Origin: an uncultured Bacteroidales bacterium
Lineage (GTDB): Bacteria > Bacteroidota > Bacteroidia > Bacteroidales > UBA932
Reading direction: 5' to 3'
Assembly (NCBI GenBank): GCA_946406355.1
Contig: CAMJKI010000005.1
Location: 1 to 64,000 of the forward strand
Length of the DNA stretch: 64,000 bases
The notes under the pieces are model-generated. The model ran no database searches. It saw only the letters and a program-made list of their open reading frames with translations, and was not told the origin of the DNA. Both the position numbers and the translations under genes were made by a program. This document shows positions 37,246-47,471 of the stretch, in pieces. How positions within the stretch are numbered: the first letter of the stretch is position 1; the number at the start of each line of letters is the position of its first letter.

Positions 37246-38733
37246 TTATTTAAGGGAAGGAACATCCTTCCGGTTAATAGTATGGGTATTCGAGAGGGCG
37301 GCCTTCCAGTCCTCTGCGGTGTTGTTCCAGGAATAGCTTCCGTCGGAATTCTTGCACCACAGGACCGGCTGATTGTTCTCGAAATTGCACCAGTTCATGA
37401 AATAGCCCCAGGGGGCGTTTTCGGAGAAGAATCCGTCAATATCCAGCAAATTACCGAACTCGCTCAGGACCACCATCTTCCCACCTTTTACGGAATCGTT
37501 CACCAGCTGGAAGGCCGCCGACTGGGTGGTGTTCTTAGTAACATAAAGGTCGGCCCCCACCAGGTCCACGTATTCGTCTCCCGGATACCAGGCCTGCAGG
37601 TTGGACACGGAGGAGAGCTTTCCTGCATCCGAGGTCTGGGCCGTCCAAACCCAGATGAGGTTGTTGAGTCCGTAGGTCTCCGTAAATTCTTTATACATAT
37701 ACTGCCACAGCCGCTTGCAGGCATCGGCTCCGTCGTAGCCCCACCAGAACCAGGCGCCCCAGGTATAGTCTCCGGCCGCCTCGTGGAGCGGTCGCCAGAG
37801 AACGGGAATGCCCTCCTGCTGCAAAAGCGCCAGGAAACCGGCCACCTGTTTTAACTGCTTTTTCATCTCGGCATTCTGCCAGGTGCCTTCCCTCAGGGCA
37901 TTCTCTACGCCAAAGGCTTTGGTATTATAGGAATAGGTGTCTATGTACCGTTTGCCGCCGGAGGTATCAAAAGCCTCCTCGGTGGTTGTGGGGACGCACC
38001 AGTGCCACCCGATCTGGATGATGTTATGGGCCTCCCAAGCCTGTTTTACCGGTGTAATGTCTGTGTAATCCGGCCGGCCGGACCATTCGCTCTTCCTGTC
38101 GGCCCAATTGTTAAAAATGTAGTCGAAACCCACTATCGCAGGATAGATTCCGGTAAGGGAGCCGATATGGTCGGTATACGAAGTCTCCCAGGCGGTACCA
38201 CCCATGGCGCCGGACAGGGTTCTGGTCCCGTAATTGCCCAGCAGGTACGAATACAGTTTCCGGGCCTGCGCCGTGGATTTGGCATTGCTTAAGGATGCTG
38301 AAGGCTCCAGTCCATAGTGTTTCTCGGGCTCTACATATTCCATCGAAAAACTTACGCTCATGGCCGCAGCGCTTTCCTGGTTCTCCTTGAAGCCCTGAAC
38401 CACACCGGCAGGGATGGAGACTGTATAGCTTCCCCCGTTCTCCAACCCTTCCACATTCACGGTCACATCCTTGTTATAGGCATTGACGGATGCAATAGTG
38501 GCGTTCCCGCTCACAGAAACCTGCTGGATTCCAGAAGCGGTCACCTTTACATTCTGATCCATCGTGAATACTACGGAAAGGGTATTCCCTTTCAGGTGTG
38601 CAGTGCCATCGGCCGGCGAAGTGGACACCAGCCTGGGCGCCTCGGCCTTCTCTATCACAGGGTCCTGTTGGCAGCCATTAAAGAGCAATGCTCCTCCCAG
38701 GGCTATCGGGAGTAAAAACTTTATTCTTTTCAT
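37246..38733 (-). CDS. GH26 beta-mannanase with an N-terminal Ig-like domain (lipoprotein)
   Basis: Lipobox GALLFNGCQQ; VLWRPLHEAAGDYTWGAWFWWG; MVVLSEFGNLLDID. Confidence 0.92.
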   Translation of the reverse strand: MKRIKFLLPIALGGALLFNGCQQDPVIEKAEAPRLVSTSPADGTAHLKGNTLSVVFTMDQNVKVTASGIQQVSVSGNATIASVNAYNKDVTVNVEGLENGGSYTVSIPAGVVQGFKENQESAAAMSVSFSMEYVEPEKHYGLEPSASLSNAKSTAQARKLYSYLLGNYGTRTLSGAMGGTAWETSYTDHIGSLTGIYPAIVGFDYIFNNWADRKSEWSGRPDYTDITPVKQAWEAHNIIQIGWHWCVPTTTEEAFDTSGGKRYIDTYSYNTKAFGVENALREGTWQNAEMKKQLKQVAGFLALLQQEGIPVLWRPLHEAAGDYTWGAWFWWGYDGADACKRLWQYMYKEFTETYGLNNLIWVWTAQTSDAGKLSSVSNLQAWYPGDEYVDLVGADLYVTKNTTQSAAFQLVNDSVKGGKMVVLSEFGNLLDIDGFFSENAPWGYFMNWCNFENNQPVLWCKNSDGSYSWNNTAEDWKAALSNTHTINRKDVPSLK

Positions 38734-38779
38734 ACTGGTACCCGGAGGGAGGGTCAGCCCCCTCCGGGTAAAGAAATCA

Positions 38780-41140
38780 TCAGAAGACGGCTATCCTTGT
38801 GATGATGGCACTCTCGCCCTGACAGAGGAGAGCACCGCCCCAACCCTGGATGTCGTTGAAGTGGGCCAGGAGGTCATCGGTAAGCACGAATTCAATGCAG
38901 GAAGTGGAAGAGCAGTTGTCCGGATTGACGGTATTGCCACCGAACTCGTCGATGGAAATGCCATCCCAGTGACCGCCCCAGATCTGGATCTGCCACCAGT
39001 CGGCGGTAGGAGTGAAGTAGATGCGCATCAGGTCACCTGCCTTCACGCCCATCTCGGCCAGTATTCCTTCTGTACCGAAAGAAGGCTGGTTGCTCCAGGA
39101 GCCCAGATCCTCATAACCTTCCCAGACATCCCTTTCCTGAGGAATCTCATGGATCATGGTGACCATGGTCACGGCTGCAGCCTCACCCTGGGTGAGGATG
39201 GCACCGCCCCAACCACCGACAGTATTCAGAATAGCGATATTATCTGCCGTGACGCTGAATTCGAAGAAGCCGGTATAGGTGGGCATGGTTTCAGGAGAAA
39301 TGGTGTTGGAGCCAGCGAGCTCAGGGAATGTCATTCCCTCCCAGTGGCCGCCGAATACCTGAATCTGATACCAGTCTGCATTAGGCGTGTAGTAGATACG
39401 GACTTTGTCGCCCACGGAAAGACCTGCCGCAAGGAAAGCACCGTCTGCGCCAAGATAGGGCTGGTTGCTCCAGGAGCCCAGGTCCTCGTAGCCTTCCCAG
39501 ATAACGGTGATGTTCTGCTCCAGCTGCACCTCGATGGTGCTGGGGCAGGTTTCCACGTCACCGGAGAAGAGTTCGAACTTCACCTCGTACACGCCAACCT
39601 TGTTGTACGGCATGGTGAACTGGATTTCGTTGTCCGTACGAACCAGGTAGCCCGTCACTTTCTTTTCGCCGATATAGATGTTCTCGATCATCATGAAGTT
39701 TTCGCCCTTCATGGTAACCACGGCGCCAATGTGTTCGGCTGCAGGCATCTCATTCACGATGATGAACGAGTCGTAGCTGAGGGTGATATTCTCCTCGGGA
39801 GCGACGGTTTCGCCGTTGGCGAGGGTAAGGACAATCTTACCGGAAACGGAAGTGTTGTAGGTCTGGAGGGTGAGCTTGTCATCGGCAAACTCTACGCCCA
39901 ATTCCTTACCGCCGAGGGTGGCCCCGGTGATAAGGTCCAGGTCGGTACCCGTAACCGTAATGGTCTCGCCGGCCTTGAGTTCCACGGGGCTGACCCCGGT
40001 TACCTCCGGATGTACCAGCGTATAGGCCACCGTAACGGCATCCCCGTTTTCCATGGAAAGGGTGATGTCACCCTCGGTTGCCTTGGCGGGAACGGTTACA
40101 AGGATTCCCTTGTCGCTGTCGTAGTAGAAGGAGGTTTCACCTGCGCCAGGGAAGGAGACGGAAGTAACCACGTTAAGGTCCTCACCGCTGATCGTGAGTT
40201 CGTTACCGGCCTTTACGGGCATGGGATCGGCCTTGAGACCGCCGGGCTGTACCATCTCGATGGCACCGGCCACGAATTCTTTCCCTGCATAGTCTACGGC
40301 GACGACGTCACCGGACTTGGCGGTGGAAGGAATGGCCACGGTGAGGGTCTTTCCGTCTTCGGAAACGATGAAATCCGTCACCTCCACACCGCCGGGGAAC
40401 ACAATCTTGCTGATCATGTCCATGTAGGCGCCCGAGATAACGACATTTTCACCGGGCTTGGCAAGCGCGACTGCCAGTTTGCTCACAGTAGGATCGCCGA
40501 TGGTGAGTTCCTCGTCAGAGTACACCTTGTTGGCCACGGTGTCCGGATCCAGGACCTCGTCGGAGTCACCGATGACAAGACGGCCAGAAATGGCATTTGA
40601 CGGAACGATGAGCCTGAGCTCATAGCGGGACTGGGCCACGAACTGGGTCACATAGGCTGCACCTTCAAAGATGACTTCCTTGACAAGGTTCATGTAATCA
40701 CCCTTGATAGTAAGCTCGTCACCAGGCATGGCCGATGCGGGGCTGAAGGAAGTGAAAACGATGGGTTCGGTGTAGGTAAGCTTGGCAACCGATTCAATCT
40801 TGGTGCCGTCTTTCCCCACAAGGGTAATCACGCCTTCCTCCGGACCGTCCACCGGGACAATGAATGTAAGCTTGCATTCACGACCGGAGCCGGAAACGTT
40901 GAAGCTGGTAATGGGATTCACCCCGGGAACCAGAATCTCGGAGACCTGATCCAGGTTGCTGCCGATAACGGTGATTTCCCCGCCACGGTAAACCGGATTG
41001 GGCGAGAACGCGCTGAGGGCAAGGCGGTCACTACTGTACTGGTCGGTACTGAGTTCCTCTCTCTGACAGCCGATAACAGCCATCAAAGCGGCCACGGCCA
41101 TAACGGAGAACTTGAATATTCTGTTCATAACGTTCTTCAT
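38780..41140 (-). CDS. IPT/TIG-repeat surface glycan-binding protein with two C-terminal tandem modules
   Basis: Repeated ITVIGSNLDQVSEI / LTIKGDYMNLVKEV / VVISGAYMDMISKI / LTISGEDLNVVTSV / ITVTGTDLDLITGA units; the EGYEDLGSWSNQP module occurs twice. Confidence 0.85.
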   Translation of the reverse strand: MKNVMNRIFKFSVMAVAALMAVIGCQREELSTDQYSSDRLALSAFSPNPVYRGGEITVIGSNLDQVSEILVPGVNPITSFNVSGSGRECKLTFIVPVDGPEEGVITLVGKDGTKIESVAKLTYTEPIVFTSFSPASAMPGDELTIKGDYMNLVKEVIFEGAAYVTQFVAQSRYELRLIVPSNAISGRLVIGDSDEVLDPDTVANKVYSDEELTIGDPTVSKLAVALAKPGENVVISGAYMDMISKIVFPGGVEVTDFIVSEDGKTLTVAIPSTAKSGDVVAVDYAGKEFVAGAIEMVQPGGLKADPMPVKAGNELTISGEDLNVVTSVSFPGAGETSFYYDSDKGILVTVPAKATEGDITLSMENGDAVTVAYTLVHPEVTGVSPVELKAGETITVTGTDLDLITGATLGGKELGVEFADDKLTLQTYNTSVSGKIVLTLANGETVAPEENITLSYDSFIIVNEMPAAEHIGAVVTMKGENFMMIENIYIGEKKVTGYLVRTDNEIQFTMPYNKVGVYEVKFELFSGDVETCPSTIEVQLEQNITVIWEGYEDLGSWSNQPYLGADGAFLAAGLSVGDKVRIYYTPNADWYQIQVFGGHWEGMTFPELAGSNTISPETMPTYTGFFEFSVTADNIAILNTVGGWGGAILTQGEAAAVTMVTMIHEIPQERDVWEGYEDLGSWSNQPSFGTEGILAEMGVKAGDLMRIYFTPTADWWQIQIWGGHWDGISIDEFGGNTVNPDNCSSTSCIEFVLTDDLLAHFNDIQGWGGALLCQGESAIITRIAVF

Positions 41141-41147
41141 TTAAAGA

Positions 41148-42431
41148 TTACATAGGTACAACGCGGATGTGGTCAATGGCAACGATCGGCTCGCAGGCAG
41201 TACCCGTGAAGCCACTCCATATGAAGAGTGCAAAACCATCCAGCCAACTGCTGTCGAACTTGGTCGCGCAGACGGCACCGGTGGGAGTGAGAGTGAATTC
41301 GGAGAGCGGGACGCTCACGGTCACCCACTTGTCGCCGGTATCGTAGGAACCGGTGGCCTGCCAGGGCGTCCAGAGGGCGCGAGGCACGCTGTCTTCCGAG
41401 AAATAGGTATTGTTCATGTTGTCGTTGGACACCACGGAACTGCTGGAGAACATGAGCTGCATGGAAGCACCCGTCCAGGGGTTGGACGAAGGAATCAGGC
41501 ACTCGAACTTGAGGGTAAGGCCGCCAACGCCAAACTTCTGGAGGTATGCGTCGAAGGCGGGAAGGGTCCTGAGCGGAGGAATGGACGAGGCGGGATCCTC
41601 ACTGTTCCAGTAGTCGAAGGAATATTCATCCTCGGCCCAGTTGGAGGTGGGATCCTTGACGCCAAGCCACAGATACGAGCCGTCCAGCGCGGGGAACGGG
41701 TCGTCGCCGGGGTTGTGCAGGTGACCGGTTGCCGGGGCACGCCAGCCGTTACCGGTAGCAAAACCGCCGCGCAGTCCGTCAAAGTCGAAGAGCATGTTGC
41801 GCTGGTCCATGTACTGGAAGGAACTGTTGGTCGATCCGGAGGCCGTGGTCACGGAAACGGGACCGGGAGTGGCACCGGCGGGCACCTTGAAGGTAATGTG
41901 CTCGCTGTCCACAACGTTGAAGCCGGTCACCTCGGCGCCAGGCATGGAAACGGTCTGGACATCCATGAAGTATTTGCCTTCGAGGGTAACCTCCTCGCCT
42001 TCCTTGGCCCATTCATTGGACATGGAAAGAACCTTCGGAACAGGAGGAAGCACCTTGAAGTCGTAGTCCACGGAAACACCGTCCTTGTTCAGGAGATACA
42101 GCTTGTTGGTCACTTCCACAGCCTGATTGTTGGGGACGGCCACCACAAGCGTATTATCGGTGATGTAGCTCGTATTGAGCACAGCCTTCTGGTCGTTGAA
42201 ATAAACGTCGTGCACGCTGGTAAGGTTGGTACCCACGATGCAGAGGATCTCGTCCATGAAAGCCTGCTCAATGAAAACATCCTTGTCGGCATACCGGACA
42301 TAGCTGATGGTCGGCACACCGGTGGTAGCACGGAAACGGTCGGGATAGTCATACCGCTCACAGGAGAAGAGACCTCCGGCGAGGATGGCTGTTCCGGCAA
42401 TACCGATGATATATCTGATTACTGATTTCAT
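41148..42431 (-). CDS. IPT/TIG-domain surface glycan-binding protein (SGBP)
   Basis: Lipobox AGGLFSCERYDYPDRF; IPT-like repeats; C-terminal glycan-binding-like domain; immediately after susD. Confidence 0.85.
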   Translation of the reverse strand: MKSVIRYIIGIAGTAILAGGLFSCERYDYPDRFRATTGVPTISYVRYADKDVFIEQAFMDEILCIVGTNLTSVHDVYFNDQKAVLNTSYITDNTLVVAVPNNQAVEVTNKLYLLNKDGVSVDYDFKVLPPVPKVLSMSNEWAKEGEEVTLEGKYFMDVQTVSMPGAEVTGFNVVDSEHITFKVPAGATPGPVSVTTASGSTNSSFQYMDQRNMLFDFDGLRGGFATGNGWRAPATGHLHNPGDDPFPALDGSYLWLGVKDPTSNWAEDEYSFDYWNSEDPASSIPPLRTLPAFDAYLQKFGVGGLTLKFECLIPSSNPWTGASMQLMFSSSSVVSNDNMNNTYFSEDSVPRALWTPWQATGSYDTGDKWVTVSVPLSEFTLTPTGAVCATKFDSSWLDGFALFIWSGFTGTACEPIVAIDHIRVVPM

Positions 42432-42443
42432 TGCTGGTTTGGA

Positions 42444-44222
42444 TTAAAAGTCATAGGAGTAGGTCTCGCGAATATCCACATGGATGGCGGGAGCAGTGGA
42501 AGCCATGTTGGGATTGGCAACCACATCTTCCGTCGGCATGGGAACAATGAACATGGAGGCTTTCACGTCCACAAGGTCGTTGTCACCGTTGTAGGTGATG
42601 GCGCTGGCATCCCAGGTGTTGGCACCGGGACCGGCATAATTGCCTTCACTGTCCAGGACAAAGTTCTTGTAGACACCGTCCAATCCACCCTCATAGTAGC
42701 CTCTGCGCTGAGACAGAAGGTCTGCGATGCAGGCGTCCACATCATAGTAGGAACGGCGGACATAGTCGTACCAGCGGTCGCCTTCCAGAGCAAGCTCCAG
42801 GCGGCGCTCCTTCCAGATGGTCTCGTAATCCACCGTGGTCACAGGGGCGGCGTTGGCACGCGTACGGATGGCATTGACATATTTGAGGGCCTTGCCGGTG
42901 TCTCCGGTCAGGAAGGCCGATTCGGCCGCGACAAGATAGATGTCGCCCAGACGGAGGATGTGGGTGGGCAACTGGTTGTACTGCTGGTGAGGCACCACGC
43001 CGGTTCCGTCAATATGGTCCTGATAGTCGCCATAGATGTGCTTTCCGTAGAAGGCACCGGTAGAGCAACCCCAGTTCTGGCTGGAGATGTTGGGATTGTC
43101 GGTGCCAAGTCCGTAGCTCTTGTCGTAGAAGAAACGGTACAGGTCAAAACCGCCCTTGTCCTTCCAGAAATAGTCGTACTGGTCGCCAAACATCATGATG
43201 GTGACCTTGCGGCGGTCGTCTTTGTCCTCGCGGGTCTGCGGGTTCTGGATGGCCGATACGCCAAAAGCATCCTGCAGGTCGATGGAGGGGCCTTTCCAGT
43301 CGCCCCAGTTGTTCTCTTCCGAGAAGCCCACCAGGCCTACGTCGTTCTGCATGTAGCTCTGGGTGCACCACATTTCCACCTTGGCCTGCCACAGCCAGGA
43401 GAACAGGCATTCACCCGTCTGCTGGAACACCTTGGGGTCAATGCGGAATACATCCGAATACTTGGGAGTAAGGGTACGGCCGGAATTGTTGATAACATCC
43501 TCGGCATAGCTGAGAGCCTTGGAGAGATCCTCCTGGGACAGGGAACCGGTAACACCGGCCTTGGTCAGGTAAACCTTTGCCAGCAGGGCTTCGGCTGCAT
43601 AGTGGTCGATTCTGTTGTACTCGCCGATATGGGCATTTTTGGGAAGCATCTCCATGGCTTTTTCCAGCGTGAGGATGATGTACTCGTAGACATCGGCCTT
43701 CTCCACCTTCTGGAGCTCGTTGTAGGTGCCTTCCGTGATGATGGCGGTGTTGTCGTGCACGATGGGGACATCGCCGAAGTTACGTACCAGGAAGAAGTAG
43801 GCCATGGCCTTCCAGGCAAGGCATTCGCCGATGCACTGGTTGATGACTTCCTGGGAAGCGCCGCTGGAGCCCAGCAGGTTGTTGATAACCGTGTTGCAAT
43901 GTGCGTTGATGGACCACAGGGAATAGGACATGTCCTTAAGTTCCTGATCGGTACCATTGACGGTGAGCGTGGTGTAAGGACTGTTGCTGGTCCAGACATT
44001 GCCGCTCATATATTCCGAGTCATATACATAGAAACGAGTCACATCACTCCAGGGACCGGAATACAGGTAGTTGACACCCATGATGCACTGTTCGTCGTTC
44101 TTATAAAAGCCGGCCACAACATAGCTGTCCTCGGAAGGACGGTTCAGGAAGTCACTGCAGGAAACTGCGCTGAGAGCCATTGTGACGGCAGCAAATATTC
44201 CAAATAATTTCTTCATAATCAT
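42444..44222 (-). CDS. susD-like: SusD/RagB family nutrient-binding outer membrane lipoprotein
   Basis: SAVSCSDFLNRPSEDSYV; RLGDIYLVAAESAFLTGDTGKALKYVNAIRTRANA; ERRLELALEGDRWYDYVR. Confidence 0.96.
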   Translation of the reverse strand: MIMKKLFGIFAAVTMALSAVSCSDFLNRPSEDSYVVAGFYKNDEQCIMGVNYLYSGPWSDVTRFYVYDSEYMSGNVWTSNSPYTTLTVNGTDQELKDMSYSLWSINAHCNTVINNLLGSSGASQEVINQCIGECLAWKAMAYFFLVRNFGDVPIVHDNTAIITEGTYNELQKVEKADVYEYIILTLEKAMEMLPKNAHIGEYNRIDHYAAEALLAKVYLTKAGVTGSLSQEDLSKALSYAEDVINNSGRTLTPKYSDVFRIDPKVFQQTGECLFSWLWQAKVEMWCTQSYMQNDVGLVGFSEENNWGDWKGPSIDLQDAFGVSAIQNPQTREDKDDRRKVTIMMFGDQYDYFWKDKGGFDLYRFFYDKSYGLGTDNPNISSQNWGCSTGAFYGKHIYGDYQDHIDGTGVVPHQQYNQLPTHILRLGDIYLVAAESAFLTGDTGKALKYVNAIRTRANAAPVTTVDYETIWKERRLELALEGDRWYDYVRRSYYDVDACIADLLSQRRGYYEGGLDGVYKNFVLDSEGNYAGPGANTWDASAITYNGDNDLVDVKASMFIVPMPTEDVVANPNMASTAPAIHVDIRETYSYDF

Positions 44223-44231
44223 GTCCTCCCG

Positions 44232-47200
44232 TTAGAAAGTGATGTTCAAACCGAAAGAATAGGTGGTAGGGGAAGGATAACGTCCATTATCCACACCGAA
44301 GGTCATGCCCTGGGCATCCTGGGTGCTGGCACCCACTTCCGGATCGTAACCGGTATACCGGGTAAAGGTGTAGAGGTTCTGGATGTTCACATAGACGCGG
44401 ACGTTCTCCATCTTCATCCGGGAAAGCAGGCTCTTGGGAAGGGTGTATCCCAGAGTAATGTTCTTGATACGGAGATAGGAGCCGTCCTCGATGTAACGGT
44501 CGCTCATGCGGTCGTTGTCGTTCGGGTCGGCCGTAGTGATACGGGGCATCCGGGTGCCGGAGTTGGCCACTTTGACATTGGTGATATCATCGTACCAGTT
44601 GTCGGAATAGACACCGTCTGCAGGTACCAGCTGGGCGCGCTGGGTAACGATCTTCTGCTGGTTGGTCCAGTAGCTGGTCATGTGGGACAGACCATTGTGA
44701 CCCTGACCCATCAGGTTGTAGTTGAGAACCTTGTTACCGTAAGTACCGTTGAAGAAGATGCTCAGGTCCAGGTTCTTGTAGCGGAAGGTGTTGGTCCAGC
44801 CGTAGGTGAACAGCGGGAGCGGGGAACCCAGGTTGGTGCGGTCCAGTTCGTTGATCACGCCATCCGGAACACCGTCGGGGCCGCTGATATCGGCGAACTT
44901 GAGGTCGCCGGGCCATACGGTGGTGTTGCGGTTGAACACGCCGTCAACGGGATATTTCTCGGCCTTGGGGCTGTTGAGGATATCTTCGAAATCCTTGTAG
45001 ACACCCACGACCTTATAACCATAGAAACCATACAGGGGCTGGCCGATCTCCGTGACGCTCACGATATCGTTCCACTGTCCGTACCCGAAGAGCTGGGCAT
45101 TGGCGGAGCCGTCAAGGGCGACGAGCTTGTTCTGGTTGAAGGAAATCTGGAAGTTGCTGTCCCACTCGAAATCACGGGTCTGGACAGGATAGCCGCTGAT
45201 GGTAATCTCGAGGCCCCGGTTGTCGATGGTACCGAAGTTACCCTTGGGGGCTGCCAGGGCGGCGGAGGAGTTACCCTTGGTACCCATGTAGGACGGGAGG
45301 TCCAGCGACATGAGCATGTCGGAAGACCGCTTGTCATAGGCGTCGACGGTGAGGGACAGCCTGTTGTCGAAGAAAGCGAGATCCAAACCTACGTTGATCT
45401 GTTCCTGCTTCTCCCAGTGGATACCCGTGTTGGGGATGTTGGTAGGACGCTGGGCGTCTCCCAGGGCGGAATAGGAATCGTAGATGTTGGCTTCCCATGC
45501 ACCGCCGCCGATATTGGCGTTACCGGTCTGGCCCCAGCCCACACGGATCTTACCGGTGCTGATGACGGGCTTGATGCTCTCGAAGAACTTCTCGTTGGAG
45601 AACTTCCAGCTGGCCGCGAAGGAATGGAACCCGGCCCAGCGGTTATCCGGACCGAAGTTGGACGAACCGTCATAGCGGAAAGTATAGGTGACCAGGTAAC
45701 GGTCTCCGTAGTTGTAATTCCAGCGGGTGAAGAAGGAAGCCATGGCAGTGCTGCCGAATCCGTGACCCACGGTAGGGTCACCGGTTGCCTTGGAAAGGGT
45801 ACGGACGACATTGTCCGGGAGGTTGGAGTTGGAAGCGCTCAGATATTTCCAGCGGGACTCCCAGCACTCCTGACCCAGCATGCCGGTGATATTGTGGTTG
45901 CCGAAGGACTGGTTCCAGGTAAGGTAGTTCTTGAGCTGCCAGTACACGCTGGAGTTCTCCTGCACGGACATGGAGTTGGTCTTGTTTTCCTTGCCGCCCA
46001 GGATATAGGTGGGCTTGAAAGTGTTACTCTCCGAATGGCTGGCGTCAAAACCAATCTCCGAACGCCAGGTGATATGCTTGAAGGGCTGGATGTCTGCATA
46101 GACGTTACCGGTAAGCTTCTCACGCTTGAGGGTGTAGGAATTGATCATGGCAAGACCCACAGGGTTGGCGGAGGTGTAGCCTTCACGGACCACCGTGGCG
46201 TAGTTGCCGTCCAGGTCGTAGACCGGGATGTCGGGCAAAGTGCCGAGGGACTGGAAGATGAGACCTTCACCGCCGTCGGCCAGCTTGAGGTCGTCGTTGG
46301 TTACGGCGTAGGTGGCGTTGACGCCCAACTTGAGCCAGGATTTCACCTGGGAGTCGATATTGGTACGGACGCTGAAGCGGTCGAAGTTGGTTCCGATCAC
46401 CGTACCCTCCTGGTTCATGTAGGAACCGGACACATAGTACTGGATCCTGTCGTTACCGCCCTGGGCGCTCAGCTGATGCTGATGCTGGAAAGCGGTGCGG
46501 AACACTTCGTCCTGCCAGTTGGTACCTACGCCCAGCAGGGAAGGATCGGCATAATAGGAATTGGCGGAAGCCTCGCCGATCTTCACGAAATCGTTGTAGA
46601 ATTCGGCCCACTCGCGCAGGTTGAGCATGTCGATGCGGACATTCTGCTGGCTCACGGCAGCCATGCCTTCGTAAGAGATCTTGGATTCTCCGGACTTACC
46701 GTGCTTGGTGGTGATGAGCACTACACCGTTGGCACCCTGGGCACCGTAGATGGCGGTGGCAGAGGCGTCCTTGAGGATTTCCATGCTCACGATATCCGAA
46801 GGGTTGAGGGTGGCCAGCGGAGAGATTGTGGAAATCTTACCGTTGCCCAGGCCGCCGAGACCGTAGTCCCATGCGGAATTGCCGCCGCCCTGGACAATGA
46901 CGCCGTCAATGACGTACAGAGGTTCGGCGCCGGCATTCACGGTTGCCTGGCCGCGGACACGGATGGAAGAGGAGGAACCCGGAGCACCGGAGGTCTGCAC
47001 GGCGGTAACACCGGCGGCACGGCCCTGCAAGGACTGATCCAGATTGGTGATGATGGAGCCCTTGAGGTCTTCTTCCTTCATGGAAACGGAAGCGCCGGAG
47101 AGGTCACTCCTTTTCATGGTACCGTAACCCACGACGACAACTTCGTCCAGGAATTCGGCATCTTCTTTCAGGAGTACGTTGATGACAGTCTGGCTGCCCA

Positions 47201-47441
47201 CTGCAATCTCCTGCGTTGCATAGCCGATGGAAGAGAACACGAGCGTAGCGCCGGGCTTCACCGTGATCTCGTAGTTTCCATCCAGGTCTGTGATGACACC
47301 GTTGTTGGTGCCCTTCTCCATTACCGATACTCCAATGGCCGGTCCCATATTGTCGGACACGGTACCGCGAACCTTGGTCTGTGCGAACAAGGCCGTGGTG
47401 GTGAGGAGTGCCAGCATGAAGGTCACAAATTTTTGTTTCAT
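44232..47441 (-). CDS. susC-like: SusC/RagA family TonB-linked outer membrane protein
   Basis: VRGTVSDNMGPAIGVSVMEKGTNNGVITDLDGNYEI; DEVVVVGYGTMKRSDLSGA; C-terminal SPTTYSFGLNITF. Confidence 0.97.
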   Translation of the reverse strand: MKQKFVTFMLALLTTTALFAQTKVRGTVSDNMGPAIGVSVMEKGTNNGVITDLDGNYEITVKPGATLVFSSIGYATQEIAVGSQTVINVLLKEDAEFLDEVVVVGYGTMKRSDLSGASVSMKEEDLKGSIITNLDQSLQGRAAGVTAVQTSGAPGSSSSIRVRGQATVNAGAEPLYVIDGVIVQGGGNSAWDYGLGGLGNGKISTISPLATLNPSDIVSMEILKDASATAIYGAQGANGVVLITTKHGKSGESKISYEGMAAVSQQNVRIDMLNLREWAEFYNDFVKIGEASANSYYADPSLLGVGTNWQDEVFRTAFQHQHQLSAQGGNDRIQYYVSGSYMNQEGTVIGTNFDRFSVRTNIDSQVKSWLKLGVNATYAVTNDDLKLADGGEGLIFQSLGTLPDIPVYDLDGNYATVVREGYTSANPVGLAMINSYTLKREKLTGNVYADIQPFKHITWRSEIGFDASHSESNTFKPTYILGGKENKTNSMSVQENSSVYWQLKNYLTWNQSFGNHNITGMLGQECWESRWKYLSASNSNLPDNVVRTLSKATGDPTVGHGFGSTAMASFFTRWNYNYGDRYLVTYTFRYDGSSNFGPDNRWAGFHSFAASWKFSNEKFFESIKPVISTGKIRVGWGQTGNANIGGGAWEANIYDSYSALGDAQRPTNIPNTGIHWEKQEQINVGLDLAFFDNRLSLTVDAYDKRSSDMLMSLDLPSYMGTKGNSSAALAAPKGNFGTIDNRGLEITISGYPVQTRDFEWDSNFQISFNQNKLVALDGSANAQLFGYGQWNDIVSVTEIGQPLYGFYGYKVVGVYKDFEDILNSPKAEKYPVDGVFNRNTTVWPGDLKFADISGPDGVPDGVINELDRTNLGSPLPLFTYGWTNTFRYKNLDLSIFFNGTYGNKVLNYNLMGQGHNGLSHMTSYWTNQQKIVTQRAQLVPADGVYSDNWYDDITNVKVANSGTRMPRITTADPNDNDRMSDRYIEDGSYLRIKNITLGYTLPKSLLSRMKMENVRVYVNIQNLYTFTRYTGYDPEVGASTQDAQGMTFGVDNGRYPSPTTYSFGLNITF

Positions 47442-47471
47442 GCTACTAGATTTGTTGGTTAATTATTACTA

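Noticed and set aside
44682-47462. 926-aa plus-strand ORF opposite susC, with similar long ORFs opposite susD and the SGBP, GH3 and GH31 genes
   Set aside because: Low-complexity antisense translations (G/V/H/E-rich) with no domain signature; the sense genes are clear
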